Source of the DNA: Martinezella rhizogenes
GTDB lineage: Bacteria > Pseudomonadota > Alphaproteobacteria > Rhizobiales > Rhizobiaceae
Direction: 5' to 3'
Length of the DNA: 64,000 bases
Assembly: GCF_007002745.1 (NCBI RefSeq)
Contig: NZ_SGNY01000004.1
Coordinates: 186,001 to 250,000 of the forward strand
The stretch's first letter is position 1. Every line of letters starts with the position of its first letter. The notes under the pieces were generated by a model. It had not been told where the DNA came from, searched no databases, and saw nothing but the letters and a program-made list of their open reading frames with translations. This document shows, piece by piece, positions 48,834-59,325 of the stretch. The translations under genes were made by a program, and so were the position numbers.

Positions 48834-49366
48834 AATGTCTCCTTGGTAAGTGCGTCCGCATCGATACCACCTTCGCGGACGATGAGATGTTCGTGGCGCG
48901 GAGGCAGCACCTCAATGCGGTCTGCAATAAAACGGGGTCTGAGATCGTGCTCCAGCAGAGTGGAGGATTGTGCACGCAACCAGCGGAACTCCACCTCGAT
49001 ACCATCCAGCACCCGGTGAACGATATCGCTTTCATGAAAGGGAAACGCCTGGCGAAGCGACACCAGATAATAAAACGCCAGCTCATGCGCGGCATAATCG
49101 CCGTAAGCAAAAAAATTCTCGGCGGACCATAAAAGGCGTTCGACCGAACAATCTCGCTCAAGCTCCTCGCCGATTTCGCGGATAATGGTTTCTTCGGAGC
49201 TTTCGCCGATTTCCGCCCGTCCGCCCGGCAGGGCCCAGTAACTGTCCGTTGTGCCGCGCTGAACGAGAACATGGCCATTCTGGAAGATCAACGCCGCCAC
49301 GCGCATGCTGAAAAGCTGCGGCTTGCGGTCCAGCCGGATCATATGGCGTTCGGGGGCAAAAGTCAT
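48830..49366 (-). CDS. NUDIX hydrolase (tandem copy 2)
   Basis: 178-aa NUDIX protein with the box GGRAEIGESSEETIIREIGEELE (about 47-70). NUDIX enzymes hydrolyse nucleoside diphosphates linked to another group; the substrate cannot be read. It is clearly paralogous to the upstream gene along its whole length (MRVAxLxFxxGHVLVxR, then GGRAEMGERSEET in the other copy). It overlaps both neighbours by four bases (ATGA). Confidence 0.92.
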   Translation of the reverse strand: MTFAPERHMIRLDRKPQLFSMRVAALIFQNGHVLVQRGTTDSYWALPGGRAEIGESSEETIIREIGEELERDCSVERLLWSAENFFAYGDYAAHELAFYYLVSLRQAFPFHESDIVHRVLDGIEVEFRWLRAQSSTLLEHDLRPRFIADRIEVLPPRHEHLIVREGGIDADALTKETL

Positions 49367-49893
49367 TTATCGTCCAGATCGCCGTCATGCCAGACGAGGT
49401 GTCTTGTGGTCTGCGGCAGGTGTTCTATTTCGTCGGCGATGAAATAGGGCGGAATATCCAGTTCCGTCAACGCCTCACGCGTTGCCGCGACCCAGCGGAA
49501 CTCCAGTTCGTTGTCACCATCCTGAACCCGGTGGATGATGTCTGTCGGATGAAAGGCCAGCGTCTCCGGCAGGTCCATCAGGTAATAAAAACCGAGTTCG
49601 TGCCAGTCCTTGCCTTCATAAAGGAAGAAGTTTTCGACCGCCCAGAGAAGCCGCCCCACCTTGGCCTCGACGCCAAGCTCCTCCACCATTTCACGCGCCA
49701 GCGTTTCCTCGGAGCGTTCGCCCATTTCGGCGCGACCGCCCGGAAAGGTCCAGAATTTTTCATGCGACGCCCGATGCACCAGCACATGGCCATCACGAAA
49801 CGCCAGACCCGCAACGCGCATCTGGAAGATGCGCTTCGGCTTGAATTTCATCCGGATGCGAGTGTCCTGGTTTTTGTTATCATGCGTCATCAT
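49363..49893 (-). CDS. NUDIX hydrolase (tandem copy 1)
   Basis: 176-aa NUDIX protein with box GGRAEMGERSEETLAREMVEELG (about 56-79). It is a tandem paralogue of the next gene; the two have diverged well, so the duplication is old and both are kept. Its ATG (one of two in a row) overlaps the DinB-like stop as ATGA. An internal start at MKFKPKRIFQMRV would match the start of the paralogue more closely. Confidence 0.92.
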   Translation of the reverse strand: MMTHDNKNQDTRIRMKFKPKRIFQMRVAGLAFRDGHVLVHRASHEKFWTFPGGRAEMGERSEETLAREMVEELGVEAKVGRLLWAVENFFLYEGKDWHELGFYYLMDLPETLAFHPTDIIHRVQDGDNELEFRWVAATREALTELDIPPYFIADEIEHLPQTTRHLVWHDGDLDDK

Positions 49894-50468
49894 GCTGGCC
49901 TGTGGGCTGGAAACATCAAATCATCTTCCGCCCACCCTAACGCATCCATCTCTTCTTTTCTCGCCTTTGCATCATCCCCCACAATGAATTCATCCAGTTG
50001 CGGCGGCTTTATCGCCGTGCCGGACAGCATGGCGTGCGCCTGCCCGCGATGATGCGTCTGGTGCTGGAAGAGATGGGAGAGGACATCGTCGCAACGATCC
50101 TGCTGGATACGCGCGCCACGATGGATATTGACCGTGGCCGCGAGGCCGTCTTCATCCAAACCGTCGACAAAGGCGATCAGTACCTCGTCAAGTTCCGTCT
50201 GGGCGGTGTGCAGTTCCGCCATGGTGGAGAAGGGCTCCTCTTCGGCAAAGGCGGCCAGACCAAGCGTTCCACCCTGCAGGGCATCGATATAGAAGCGGTC
50301 GACGGTGTAGATGTGGTTCAGCGTCGCCCTTAGAGTGGGGAAAAAACTGACGCGCGGAGCGATGAACGCTTCCTGCGAAAGCCGAAGACAGGCCTGATGC
50401 AGTCGAAAATTGGCCAACCGGTTGTTGCGAGCGAGTTTGCGGAAAATCCGCAGCGGATCGTAAGGCAT
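49890..50468 (-). CDS. DinB-like putative metal-dependent protein
   Basis: 192-aa four-helix-bundle protein of the DinB/YfiT-like superfamily. The three likely metal-binding histidines are in LNHIYTVDRF (about residue 52) and in HQTHHRGQ (about 138-142). Members include bacillithiol- or mycothiol-type S-transferases and many uncharacterised proteins; no function can be assigned here. It is the first gene of the unit leading to ybgC. Confidence 0.85.
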   Translation of the reverse strand: MPYDPLRIFRKLARNNRLANFRLHQACLRLSQEAFIAPRVSFFPTLRATLNHIYTVDRFYIDALQGGTLGLAAFAEEEPFSTMAELHTAQTELDEVLIAFVDGLDEDGLAATVNIHRGARIQQDRCDDVLSHLFQHQTHHRGQAHAMLSGTAIKPPQLDEFIVGDDAKARKEEMDALGWAEDDLMFPAHRPA

Positions 50469-50504
50469 CAGCGTCCCTCCGTGACCGCCGGATGGCGGCG
50501 CTGT

Positions 50505-50722
50505 TCAATCGGCCCGCTCAAGCTCCGATCGGCTTTTCAGAACCTTTGCGCCGTCTTTCTGTTCGATCAGAAAGCGGGCTCGTCCTTGCTCGCCTTCCGC
50601 TTGATCCTGGAGCCGGCGATTGTGCGCTCGACATCATCCGTGAAGGTCTCGACAATCTTACCTTCACCGGTTCCGTTACCCCAGTTCCAGCGAACTTTCG
50701 TTCCCTTGCGAAATGCCGACAT
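50505..50722 (-). pseudogene. DUF2945 (hypervirulence-associated TUDOR-like) gene with a frameshift
   Basis: The frame from ATG 50722 (AAGGAG six bases upstream) gives MSAFRKGTKVRWNWGNGTGEG and runs to KASKDEPAF, then meets TGA at 50567-50569 after 51 codons. If one base is added at about 50569-50570 (a TTC-CTG reading), the frame continues as LIEQKDGAKVLKSRSELERAD and stops at 50505-50507, giving the normal 72 residues of a DUF2945 protein. So the gene has lost one base, or the sequence has an error there. Function of the family is unknown. It lies between dinB-like and ruvB. Confidence 0.8.
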
Positions 50723-50775
50723 GATCATCTCCTTACCAAAGATGGTCAAATGCCAGCTCGCCGGGGCTTGTTCCC

Positions 50776-51816
50776 TCAATCGTCTTCCAGCGTCAGCCGG
50801 AACTGCGCGGCCTCGAGATCCTTCGGCGGCTGCATGCCAAGATGTTTCCAGGCGGTTGCAGTCAAAATACGCCCGCGTGGCGTACGCTGGATGAAACCCT
50901 GCTGGATCATGTAGGGTTCGATAATGTCCTCAATGGCATCGCGTGGCTCCGAGAGGCCCGCGGCGATGGTTTCGATGCCGACCGGGCCGCCGCCGAAATT
51001 GACGGCAATCATGGTGAGATAACGCATATCCAGCTGGTCGAGGCCCATATTGTCGACCAGGAGCCGCGTCAAAGCCTCGTCGGCAATCTCGCGGGTAACG
51101 GCTTCGGCCCGCGCCACTTCAGCGAAATCGCGCACGCGGCGCAAAAGCCGACCGGCAATGCGCGGCGTGCCCCGCGCGCGCCTTGCGATTTCCCGCGCAC
51201 CGCCATCGGTCATATTGAGCCCCATCAGCCGCGCCCCGCGCCGGACGATCAGTTCCAGCTCATCGACCGTGTAGAAGGCCAGCCGGACGGGAATGCCGAA
51301 ACGGTCGCGAAGCGGTGTCGTCAGCAGGCCGAGGCGGGTCGTGGCGGCAACAAGGGTGAATTTGGAAAGGTCGATCTTCACCGAGCGCGCCGCCGGCCCC
51401 TCGCCGATGATGAGATCGAGCTGGAAATCCTCCATGGCGGGGTAGAGGATTTCTTCCACCGCTGGGTTGAGGCGGTGAATTTCGTCGATGAAGAGGACAT
51501 CGCGCTCCTCGAGATTGGTGAGAAGTGCGGCAAGATCACCCGCCTTGGCAATGACCGGCCCTGACGTGGATTTGAAGTTGACGCCGAGCTCCTTGGCCAT
51601 GATCTGCGCCAGCGTCGTCTTGCCGAGACCGGGAGGGCCGACGAACAGCACGTGATCGAGCGCCTCGCCCCGGTTCTTGGCGGCCTCGATAAACACCTTG
51701 AGATTGGCGCGGGCCTCTGCCTGGCCGGTAAAATCGTCCAGCGACTGCGGGCGTAGCGTGGTGTCGATATCCTCACCGCGCTTTTCCGGGGTAATCAGTC
51801 TCTCCGCATCGCTCAT
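50776..51816 (-). CDS. ruvB: Holliday junction branch migration helicase RuvB
   Basis: 346-aa AAA+ ATPase that drives branch migration with RuvA. It has Walker [11 protein letters not shown] (about 63-72), Walker [12 protein letters not shown], the sensor segment [19 protein letters not shown], a winged-helix C-terminus with RTPRGR, and normal length. It is third in ruvC-ruvA-ruvB, 128 bp after ruvA. Confidence 0.97.
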   Translation of the reverse strand: MSDAERLITPEKRGEDIDTTLRPQSLDDFTGQAEARANLKVFIEAAKNRGEALDHVLFVGPPGLGKTTLAQIMAKELGVNFKSTSGPVIAKAGDLAALLTNLEERDVLFIDEIHRLNPAVEEILYPAMEDFQLDLIIGEGPAARSVKIDLSKFTLVAATTRLGLLTTPLRDRFGIPVRLAFYTVDELELIVRRGARLMGLNMTDGGAREIARRARGTPRIAGRLLRRVRDFAEVARAEAVTREIADEALTRLLVDNMGLDQLDMRYLTMIAVNFGGGPVGIETIAAGLSEPRDAIEDIIEPYMIQQGFIQRTPRGRILTATAWKHLGMQPPKDLEAAQFRLTLEDD

Positions 51817-51944
51817 TCAGGGCATTCCATTGTTATAGCCGAATTCATCAGGTAACCGTCGCCGCTATATCATGAGTATCGCAACAAGGCGCTTCACGAA
51901 ATTCAGGATAGGCCTGCGCTCCACGCCCGCCTGCCAAGCCAGTC

Positions 51945-52562
51945 TTACCGCGAAAGTTCCTTCAGCCCCAGCCGGATCAGCTTGGCGCTATCGCCGCCCT
52001 CACCGCCATTCTTCAGCGCGGCGGCAACCGCATTGGCGGCCTGATCACGGGAATAGCCGAGATTGGTGAGCGCGGAGACCGCATCGGCAACCGGCGCGGA
52101 GGCAACGCCTTCCCCAAGTTCCTGCTTGAGCCCGATGGACGCCGAAGCATCCCCAGCGAAAGCGGGCGCCTTGTTGCGAAGTTCCGTCACGAGGCGAACC
52201 GCCACTTTCGGCCCCACGCCGGGCGCACGCGAAATCATTACCTTGTCCTGAAGTGCTATGGCATTGGCGAGCTCGGAAGGCGACAGGGTGGACAAGACGG
52301 CCAGCGCCACTTTTGAGCCCACTCCCTGCACACTCTGCAGCAGGTTGAACCATTCCCGCTCCAGTGCGGAGAGGAATCCGAACAGCTTAAGCTGGTCCTC
52401 GCGCACATATGTCTCGATGAACAGCACCACCGCCTCTCCGACGGAGCCGATTTTCGACAGTGTCCGCGCCGAACAATAGGCGACGTAACAAACGCCATGC
52501 ACATCCACCAGCACGTAATCCGCGCCGATTTCCTCGATGCTGCCCTTCAATTTTCCGATCAT
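51945..52562 (-). CDS. ruvA: Holliday junction branch migration protein RuvA
   Basis: 205-aa DNA-binding subunit beginning [26 protein letters not shown] (OB fold). Helix-hairpin-helix motifs are in [14 protein letters not shown] and [15 protein letters not shown], and a C-terminal three-helix domain (about 155-205) contacts RuvB. It binds four-way junctions as tetramers. It lies 28 bases after ruvC. Confidence 0.97.
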   Translation of the reverse strand: MIGKLKGSIEEIGADYVLVDVHGVCYVAYCSARTLSKIGSVGEAVVLFIETYVREDQLKLFGFLSALEREWFNLLQSVQGVGSKVALAVLSTLSPSELANAIALQDKVMISRAPGVGPKVAVRLVTELRNKAPAFAGDASASIGLKQELGEGVASAPVADAVSALTNLGYSRDQAANAVAAALKNGGEGGDSAKLIRLGLKELSR

Positions 52563-52590
52563 GATGCCGCCCGCTCAATGAGACCTATAT

Positions 52591-53103
52591 TCAACCGGCC
52601 GCCAGGAGCCGCCGCATCCTGTCACCACCGCGATTATGGGCGTGGCAGATGGCGATGGCGAGCGCGTCCGCCGCATCGTTACCCTTGAATTCGGCCTTCG
52701 GCATCAGGATTTTCAGCATCATGTGAATTTGCTGCTTTTCGCCGTGCCCGACGCCGATAACCGCTTTCTTGACCGCATTCGGCGCATATTCGAAGACCGG
52801 CAATCCTGCCCGTGCCGGAACCAGCATGGCAATGCCGCGCGCCTGACCGAGTTTCAGCGTGGCCACCGCATCCTTGTTCACGAAGGTCTGCTCCACCGCC
52901 GCCTCATCGGGCTGATGGCTGTGCACGATGTCCGCCAGCCCGTCATGCAACTGGCAGAGCCGGGAGGCAAGGTCCATATCGCCGTCCGACGTTACCGTGC
53001 CGGAAGCGACAAACCGCAGGCTGTTGCCGAGGGTGTCAATCACACCCCAGCCGGTGCGCCGCAGTCCGGGGTCGATGCCGATGATTCGAATCGTCTTTTG
53101 CAT
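52591..53103 (-). CDS. ruvC: Holliday junction resolvase RuvC
   Basis: 170-aa RNase H-fold endonuclease that cuts Holliday junctions. The catalytic acidic residues are visible in [13 protein letters not shown] (Asp near residue 10), the Glu in [11 protein letters not shown], and the Asp pair in [15 protein letters not shown]. It is the first gene of the ruvCAB unit. Confidence 0.97.
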   Translation of the reverse strand: MQKTIRIIGIDPGLRRTGWGVIDTLGNSLRFVASGTVTSDGDMDLASRLCQLHDGLADIVHSHQPDEAAVEQTFVNKDAVATLKLGQARGIAMLVPARAGLPVFEYAPNAVKKAVIGVGHGEKQQIHMMLKILMPKAEFKGNDAADALAIAICHAHNRGGDRMRRLLAAG

Positions 53104-53353
53104 GAGTTACCTTATCTTTCCGGTTGCGACCCTGCCAGCGATAAGTGAACAAAACGACAACATTGATCAAATTTGCAACACAGCATTTACCTCTGCTTAA
53201 ACCGCGTACCGCATTGTTCCCCCACAAAACCAAAAAAAAGGGGAGCTGCGGACATGATGATCCGCAGCACAGTATTTTCGCCATATCAGCCGTCCGATGG
53301 CGCCATCCATGCATGGCGCGGGAACTGATCCGGCATTGGGGGCTGCTTCGGCC

Positions 53354-55663
53354 ATGCTGAACCGTTTTCATTCCATATCCACCAAAGTGCTGGTGATTTT
53401 CCTGGCGCTGATGGCGGTATCCACCGGGGCTCTGACACTTCTCGGTTATCAAAGCAGCAGTGGCGTTCTCGAAGAACAGGCGTCGAAATCGATGGAGAGC
53501 ATTCTCGTCTTCCGCGGCGACATGCTTCAGGAACGCCTTGAACAGCTGAAGACGCAGGCGGACTCCATCGCCAAGATCGAAGCGCTGCAAATGGCTGTTG
53601 TTTCCATGCGCAGCGGCTGGGCGACCGTACAGAAGAATTCCGGTGACGCAAAAGCGGAACTGCAGCGCGTCTTCGTCAAGGAAAATCCATTCGGCGAAAA
53701 GGAAAAGCTGATCAAGCCGGAAAACCCAAGCGGCTTTTATTATTCGACCCATGAAAAGACCCAGACGGATATCGGCGGATATCTGCAGGGAACGCCGTTC
53801 AGCGACGTCCTTTTCATCGATCCGGCCGGCACGGTCTATTACTCTTATCTGAAGGGAACGGCCTTTGCGGAAACCGTAACCGGCGGCGTCTGGACGGAAA
53901 GTGGTCTTGGCGCGGCATTTGCACGCGGTGCCGCGAATGCCGAGAAAGCCGTCAACGACATTGCGCAGACCAGTTTCTCCGGCCTGCGCATAGACACGGC
54001 AACAAAGGAGGCCGGCATTTATTTCGGCGTTCCGGTCGTCAAATTCGGTGCCTTCAAGGGCATCGTCCTCTTCCGTGTCAAGGAAGACGTGTTCAGCCAG
54101 ATACTCGCAAAGGGCATCGCGGCCGGCAGTTCCGAACAATCGGCAATCATTTCGGCGGACGGCAAGGTTCTGGGCGTACAGGGCGAAAAGCTCATCGGTC
54201 TCGACCCGGCAATCTACGGGTTCCATGGACAGGCGCTGAACGCCGCCGGCATGACGATTGCCAAGATCGACCGCCCGGATGGCGAGGCCAATGCCTATGC
54301 CCGCCCCTTCTCCTTTGCAGGTGAAAAATATCTCGCCGTCGAAAGCATGTTGCGCAGCGAACTGAATGCGGGTTCCATCTCGATTGCCGGCACACTTGCC
54401 GTGATCGGCCTTTGCGTTCTGGCCGCCATGTGTGCGGCAACGGCCTTTTTCGCACGGCGCCTGTTCGCCCCGCTGGAAAAGCTCGCCGGTCTGACTGGCG
54501 AAGTGGCGGCAGGTCGTCTCGATACTGAGATCGGCAATCAGGACCGGAAGGACGAGATCGGCCGCATGGCGCGGGCGCTCGGCAGTTTCCGTGAAAAGCT
54601 TATTCTGCAGCGGGAGATGGAAGAGACCGCATCGCGCACCCGGGAGGAAGCCGAAACCGCCCGCCGCGCCCATCTTGCCGAGCGCGAAGCCGAAGCCGGA
54701 ACCCTGCAGATGGTCGTGCAGTCTCTGGACGAAGGCTTGGACCGGCTGGCGAATGGCAATCTTGCTTATCGCATCGACACAGTATTCCCCGAGGATCTCG
54801 AAAGCCTGCGCCACAACTTCAATACGGCGCTTGCCCGGCTCAGCGAGACCATGCAGGCCATCGGCGGCAATTCCACCGCCGTTCGTGGCGGTTCCGAAGA
54901 AATGCGGGTGGGTGCCGACCAGCTGGCGGAACGCACCGAGCGGCAGGCGGCCTCCATTACCGAGACTGCAAGCGCCATCAAGGCCATCACCGAGGCCGTC
55001 CGCGATCAGATCGAACGTGCAGAACAGGCAACGCGTATCGCCCATGACGCGAGCACGGAGGCGACAGCATCCAGCCGCGTGATGGAGCAGACCATCGCCG
55101 CCATGGAGGCGATCCAGACCTCATCGCGCCAGATCAACCAGATCATTGGCGTCATCGATGAAATCGCTTTCCAGACCAACCTTCTTGCTTTGAATGCGGG
55201 TGTGGAAGCCGCCCGCGCTGGCGACGCCGGCAGGGGGTTTGCGGTTGTGGCGCAGGAAGTGCGTGAACTGGCGCAGCGTTCGGCCGCTGCCGCCAAGGAA
55301 ATCTCCAGTCTGCTGAAACGCTCCACCGACGAGGTATCCGCAGGGGTTGTCTTAGTCGAAAAGGCGGGCGCGTCACTCACCGGCATCGGCAAGCATGTGC
55401 AGACCATCAGCTCCCGCATCGAGGAGATCATGGAATCGACCCGCGAGGAAGCGCAAACGCTTGCGGAAATCAATGGCACCGTCACCAGCCTCGACACCAT
55501 GACGCAGCAAAATGCCGCCATGGTGGAGGAAACGACGGCCGCCATTCATAACCTCGCCTCCGAAGCGGGCGAGATGGACGGCAGGCTCGGACAATTTGTG
55601 CTGGCCACTGACGGGCAAGCAGCGGCACACGGCAAAACCCCTCAATTCCGGCGGACCGGCTGA
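53354..55663 (+). CDS. Methyl-accepting chemotaxis protein
   Basis: 769-aa chemoreceptor with a first transmembrane segment (about 10-30) and a large periplasmic sensor (about 35-345) with a PAS/Cache-like fold ([17 protein letters not shown]). A second transmembrane segment (about 345-368), a HAMP domain (about 370-425) and a second HAMP-like segment before the signalling domain follow. The hairpin tip is [41 protein letters not shown]. The C-terminus lacks a clear CheR/CheB tether pentapeptide. I start at 53354 (MLNRFHS); a longer frame from 53297 is less hydrophobic and lacks conservation. Ligand unknown. It is followed by a strong terminator. Confidence 0.92.
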   Translation: MLNRFHSISTKVLVIFLALMAVSTGALTLLGYQSSSGVLEEQASKSMESILVFRGDMLQERLEQLKTQADSIAKIEALQMAVVSMRSGWATVQKNSGDAKAELQRVFVKENPFGEKEKLIKPENPSGFYYSTHEKTQTDIGGYLQGTPFSDVLFIDPAGTVYYSYLKGTAFAETVTGGVWTESGLGAAFARGAANAEKAVNDIAQTSFSGLRIDTATKEAGIYFGVPVVKFGAFKGIVLFRVKEDVFSQILAKGIAAGSSEQSAIISADGKVLGVQGEKLIGLDPAIYGFHGQALNAAGMTIAKIDRPDGEANAYARPFSFAGEKYLAVESMLRSELNAGSISIAGTLAVIGLCVLAAMCAATAFFARRLFAPLEKLAGLTGEVAAGRLDTEIGNQDRKDEIGRMARALGSFREKLILQREMEETASRTREEAETARRAHLAEREAEAGTLQMVVQSLDEGLDRLANGNLAYRIDTVFPEDLESLRHNFNTALARLSETMQAIGGNSTAVRGGSEEMRVGADQLAERTERQAASITETASAIKAITEAVRDQIERAEQATRIAHDASTEATASSRVMEQTIAAMEAIQTSSRQINQIIGVIDEIAFQTNLLALNAGVEAARAGDAGRGFAVVAQEVRELAQRSAAAAKEISSLLKRSTDEVSAGVVLVEKAGASLTGIGKHVQTISSRIEEIMESTREEAQTLAEINGTVTSLDTMTQQNAAMVEETTAAIHNLASEAGEMDGRLGQFVLATDGQAAAHGKTPQFRRTG

Positions 55664-55667
55664 ATAT

Positions 55668-55697
55668 GGGGGCCTCTTCGGAGGCCCCAATTTTTTT
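55668..55697 (+). terminator. Chemoreceptor gene terminator
   Basis: GGGGCCTC TTCG GAGGCCCC followed by AA and seven T. Confidence 0.88.
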
Positions 55698-55790
55698 GAA
55701 CCATCCATCAATTCTATGCGACTTCTATGGTAAATCGGGACACGCGCCTTACATCCGCAGCAAAGATTTGAATTTACGCAGGAGCGTCGG

Positions 55791-56792
55791 ATGATCCCCT
55801 TTTCCATTCTCGACCTTTCGCCCATCGGCGAAGGCGAGAGCGTCAGCGCGGCGCTTGAAAATTCCCGCCGCATGGCAATCAAGGCCGAAGACCATGGCTA
55901 TAACCGCATCTGGCTGGCGGAACACCATGGCATGCCGGGCATTGCCAGCGCCGCGACATCGCTCGTCATCGCCCATGTGGGGGCGGCCACGAAACATATC
56001 CGTGTCGGCTCCGGCGGTATCATGCTGCCCAACCATTCCCCTCTCGTCATTGCCGAGCAGTTCGGCACGCTAGCGGCGCTGCTGCCCGGCCGGGTCGATC
56101 TCGGTCTTGGCCGCGCGCCCGGAACCGACATGCGCACGGCACGGGCACTGCGCCGCAATCTCGATGCCGGTGCGGAAAACTTCCCGCAGGACATCATCGA
56201 GTTGCAGCGTTACCTCGGCCCGCCGCAGCAGGATCAGGCGATCCTTGCCGTGCCGGGCATGAATTCCAACGTGCCGCTCTGGCTGCTCGGCTCCAGCACC
56301 TATAGCGCGCATCTCGCCGCGGCACTTGGCCTGCCCTATTCCTTCGCATCGCATTTTGCCCCCGACATGCTGATGGAGGCGATCCATATCTATCGCGAGC
56401 GCTTCCAGCCCTCGGAGGTACTGGACAAGCCCTATGTGATGGTGGGTGTGATGGGTGTCGGCGCCGAGACGGATGAGGAGGCACAGCATCTCTTCACCTC
56501 ATCACAGCAGCAATTCGTCAATCTGCGCCGCAATGTCCGCACCCCGTTCCCGAAGCCGGTGCACAGCATGGACGATTACTGGAACGAGATGGAACGCTTC
56601 TCGGTGGAACACACTTTGCGTTTCGCCGCAGTCGGCTCGCCGGAAACGATCGAGCGCCATCTCGGTGGTTTCCTTGCCGAAACGCAGGCAGACGAACTGA
56701 TCGTATCGATGCCGATCCATGACATCGAAAAACGGCTGCGTTCCGTGGAAATTTTCGCCGATGTGCGGAGTTCCATCAGGAAGGCCGCCTGA
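55791..56792 (+). CDS. Luciferase-like (LLM class) flavin monooxygenase
   Basis: 333-aa TIM-barrel flavoprotein of the bacterial luciferase family, YhbW-like subgroup, with the N-terminal [29 protein letters not shown], and [18 protein letters not shown] segments. It would use reduced flavin and oxygen; the substrate is unknown. GGAG precedes the ATG. It stands alone between the chemoreceptor and yebC. Confidence 0.9.
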   Translation: MIPFSILDLSPIGEGESVSAALENSRRMAIKAEDHGYNRIWLAEHHGMPGIASAATSLVIAHVGAATKHIRVGSGGIMLPNHSPLVIAEQFGTLAALLPGRVDLGLGRAPGTDMRTARALRRNLDAGAENFPQDIIELQRYLGPPQQDQAILAVPGMNSNVPLWLLGSSTYSAHLAAALGLPYSFASHFAPDMLMEAIHIYRERFQPSEVLDKPYVMVGVMGVGAETDEEAQHLFTSSQQQFVNLRRNVRTPFPKPVHSMDDYWNEMERFSVEHTLRFAAVGSPETIERHLGGFLAETQADELIVSMPIHDIEKRLRSVEIFADVRSSIRKAA

Positions 56793-56794
56793 AT

Positions 56795-56834
56795 AAAAAA
56801 GCCCCGGAGCGATATCGCTGCCGGGGCTTTTCTT
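56795..56834. terminator. Bidirectional terminator
   Basis: A long hairpin with arms AAAGCCCCGG and CCGGGGCTTT enclosing the palindrome AGCGATATCGCT, with A-run and T-run on either side. It serves the converging monooxygenase and yebC genes. Confidence 0.85.
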
Positions 56835-56849
56835 TAAGATCATGAAACG

Positions 56850-57596
56850 TCAGGCGGAAAGCTTGGCGAGAATTTCTTCGGAAACCTCGAAGTTGGAATA
56901 GACGCTCTGCACGTCGTCATCGTCTTCGAGATTGTCGATGAGCTTCATCAGCGACTGCGCCTTTTCTTCATCCACCGGCACCGTGTTCTGCGGCTTCCAG
57001 ATGGCCTTGACGCTTTCGGCCTCGCCAAGCACGCCTTCCAACGCCTTGGAAACCTCGTTCATCGCTTCGAAACCGCAGATGATGGTGTGGCCGTCTTCGG
57101 AGGATTCGACATCGTCAGCGCCCGCTTCGATGGCCGCTTCCATGACCTTGTCGGCATCTCCCACTTCCGCCTTATAGGTAATTTCGCCAACGCGGTCGAA
57201 GGAGAAGGAGACCGAGCCGGTTTCACCGAGTGCGCCACCAGCCTTGGTGAAGATGGAGCGTACGTTGGAGGCAGTGCGGTTGCGGTTGTCGGTCAGAGCC
57301 TCGACGACGACGGCGACGCCACCCGGGCCGTAACCCTCGTAACGGACTTCATCGTAGTTTTCACTGTCAGCACCGGAAGCTTTCTTGATCGCGCGCTCGA
57401 TATTGTCCTTCGGCATGGACTGGGCTTTGGCGTTCTGGATTGCCAGACGCAGGCGCGCGTTCATGTTCGGGTCGGGCATGCCCGCCTTTGCCGCAACGGT
57501 GATTTCACGCGCAAGCTTGGAAAACATTTTGGACCGTACGGAGTCCTGCTTGCCCTTGCGGTGCATGATGTTCTTGAACTGTGAATGACCAGCCAT
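56850..57596 (-). CDS. yebC: YebC/PmpR family (TACO1-like) protein
   Basis: 248-aa protein starting [18 protein letters not shown], the hallmark of the YebC/TACO1 family, with [25 protein letters not shown] in the core. Members were described as transcription regulators and more recently as translation factors that relieve stalling. In many alphaproteobacteria it lies directly upstream of ruvCAB. Here two rightward genes sit between them. Confidence 0.95.
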   Translation of the reverse strand: MAGHSQFKNIMHRKGKQDSVRSKMFSKLAREITVAAKAGMPDPNMNARLRLAIQNAKAQSMPKDNIERAIKKASGADSENYDEVRYEGYGPGGVAVVVEALTDNRNRTASNVRSIFTKAGGALGETGSVSFSFDRVGEITYKAEVGDADKVMEAAIEAGADDVESSEDGHTIICGFEAMNEVSKALEGVLGEAESVKAIWKPQNTVPVDEEKAQSLMKLIDNLEDDDDVQSVYSNFEVSEEILAKLSA

Positions 57597-57794
57597 GGAA
57601 AACCTGATTGTCTTAATTTGGAGATTGCGGGCCTTATAAGTGCGATACGCCCGCCGTTCAACCCCGCAAGCGCTTTCTCTTCCGTGAACAATAGAAGGAA
57701 CTGATTTATCCGCTTCTCGTTTTGATCATGAACGCGGCAGATGAGGCATGGATTTCTCTCCGTCGCAGCAAAACAGACCGGAAGGAGAAAACAT

Positions 57795-58298
57795 ATGGTC
57801 AGCCTGACTGAAGCAAGAGAAGCCCCTGCCCGCCAGCTCTGGGACGAGATCAATTCCGTCCATGCCGGCATGCTCGGTCTAGAGGGACTGCACAACCACA
57901 TGCAGCCCATGGCGCCTCATGCTGACCCGAAAACCAACACCATCTGGTTTTTCTCCAAAAAAGACACCGATCTCGTAAAATCGCTGAAGTCGGGCTCGCG
58001 TGCGCATTTCTGCCTCGTCGGCAAGGACCATGATTATCACGCCTGCCTCTCCGGCATTCTGGAAGCGCGTGACGACAGGGCGAAGATCGACGAATACTGG
58101 AATTCCGTCACCGCCGCCTGGTTCGAACATGGCAAGGCCGACCCGCTGCTGACGATGCTGGCACTTCACGTCGATGATGCCGATATCTGGGCGTCAACCG
58201 ACAGCACGCTGAAATTCGGCTGGGAAATCGCCAAGGCCAACATGTCGGATGACAAGACACCTGACGTCGGCGTCCGCCAGCACCTCACCTTTGCCTGA
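57795..58298 (+). CDS. Pyridoxamine 5'-phosphate oxidase-like stress protein
   Basis: 167-aa split-barrel flavin-binding protein of the general stress protein 26 type. It has MLGLEGLHNHMQPMAPHADPKTNTIWFFSKKDTDLVK near the start, GKDHDYHACLSGILEARDD in the middle and VDDADIWASTDSTLKFGWEIAKA at the end. It probably binds FMN or F420-like cofactor; function unknown. GAAGGAG lies eight bases before the ATG at 57795. It diverges from yebC. Confidence 0.85.
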   Translation: MVSLTEAREAPARQLWDEINSVHAGMLGLEGLHNHMQPMAPHADPKTNTIWFFSKKDTDLVKSLKSGSRAHFCLVGKDHDYHACLSGILEARDDRAKIDEYWNSVTAAWFEHGKADPLLTMLALHVDDADIWASTDSTLKFGWEIAKANMSDDKTPDVGVRQHLTFA

Positions 58299-58363
58299 TA
58301 CCTTTGCCTGGGTTCTAGCTCCTGATTTTCCGGGCTCCCCCGGCCTTCCTCGCCCACCGCCTG

Positions 58364-59206
58364 CTACATGCCTTTCGGCACCAGTATCTGCGGTTGGCGG
58401 GGAAGGTTTCTCATTGAAACGCGGATCACCGGATCGGCGGCATAAGCAATCTGGAAACTTTCGCCGAACATCGTCAGAAACTGTTCGAGCGGCGGCCCGG
58501 TGCGGTGCATCGGCAGGATAAGCGCGGAGCGCAGGCGTTTCACCACCCGGCTCATGCTGTCGGCCCCCATGGTCAGGCCGCCATCCACCGGCACCATCAA
58601 CACATCCAGACGGCCTATTTCGGCATAATGCGTGTCTGTCAATTCGTGATGCAGGTGGCCGAGATGGCCTATACACAGTCCTGCAATTTCGAAAATGAAG
58701 ATGGAATTGCCGTTCTCCTGGAAGGATTCGTAGTCACCCCAGCGGTTGCGGATATCGGTCGCGACATTCCGGATATAGACATCTCCCACCAGAACCCTGT
58801 GTTCGGCCTTTTCTCCCGGCGTATCACTCCATCCATGCAGCACGTATTGAATCGCCGGATCCGGGTTTAGGGTGAAATGAGTCGAATGCGCCCTATTCAT
58901 CGTCACCACCGTCGGGGTGACGGGCGGGCGATAGACGCCATTATAGTCGGTGGCAATCGTCACCCCACCGGGGCTTTCGATAAGATAGGTGGAATGGCCG
59001 ATGAAGCTGATCTTCACCTCTTCCCGGGAAGCGGCCTGGGCAAGTTGAACGCCGGGTGGATTGAAACTGGCGAACATCACACCGGGAATATTGCGGGCAA
59101 TCGCCTGGCACTGGCTGACGGGCGGGCGACTTTCCGTCTGGGCGAAGGCCGCTCCCGCGCAGGTGAGCAATCCCGTTATTGCAAGCATTAGCACACGCAG
59201 CATCAT
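58364..59206 (-). CDS. Secreted MBL-fold metallo-hydrolase
   Basis: 280-aa protein with a signal peptide ending GAAFA (about residue 22) and an UlaG-like beta-lactamase fold (SFIGHSTYLIESPGGVTIATDYNG). The metal-site HxHxDH motif is altered to NRAHSTHF, while GHLGHLHHEL and a late HRTG are kept. So it may bind metal in another way or be a weak enzyme. Export to the periplasm is unusual for the UlaG-like group. Substrate unknown. Confidence 0.82.
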   Translation of the reverse strand: MMLRVLMLAITGLLTCAGAAFAQTESRPPVSQCQAIARNIPGVMFASFNPPGVQLAQAASREEVKISFIGHSTYLIESPGGVTIATDYNGVYRPPVTPTVVTMNRAHSTHFTLNPDPAIQYVLHGWSDTPGEKAEHRVLVGDVYIRNVATDIRNRWGDYESFQENGNSIFIFEIAGLCIGHLGHLHHELTDTHYAEIGRLDVLMVPVDGGLTMGADSMSRVVKRLRSALILPMHRTGPPLEQFLTMFGESFQIAYAADPVIRVSMRNLPRQPQILVPKGM

Positions 59207-59325
59207 GCCACTCCCCTGAACTTGCGATGCGCAGAGGATGAGACAGGTTTTGCAAGCCGTCCAGTTGCAAGAGCGGCGAGAATGCTCACAATCTCGTCAT
59301 TGTGAGCATTGCCGCCGAAGGAAGG

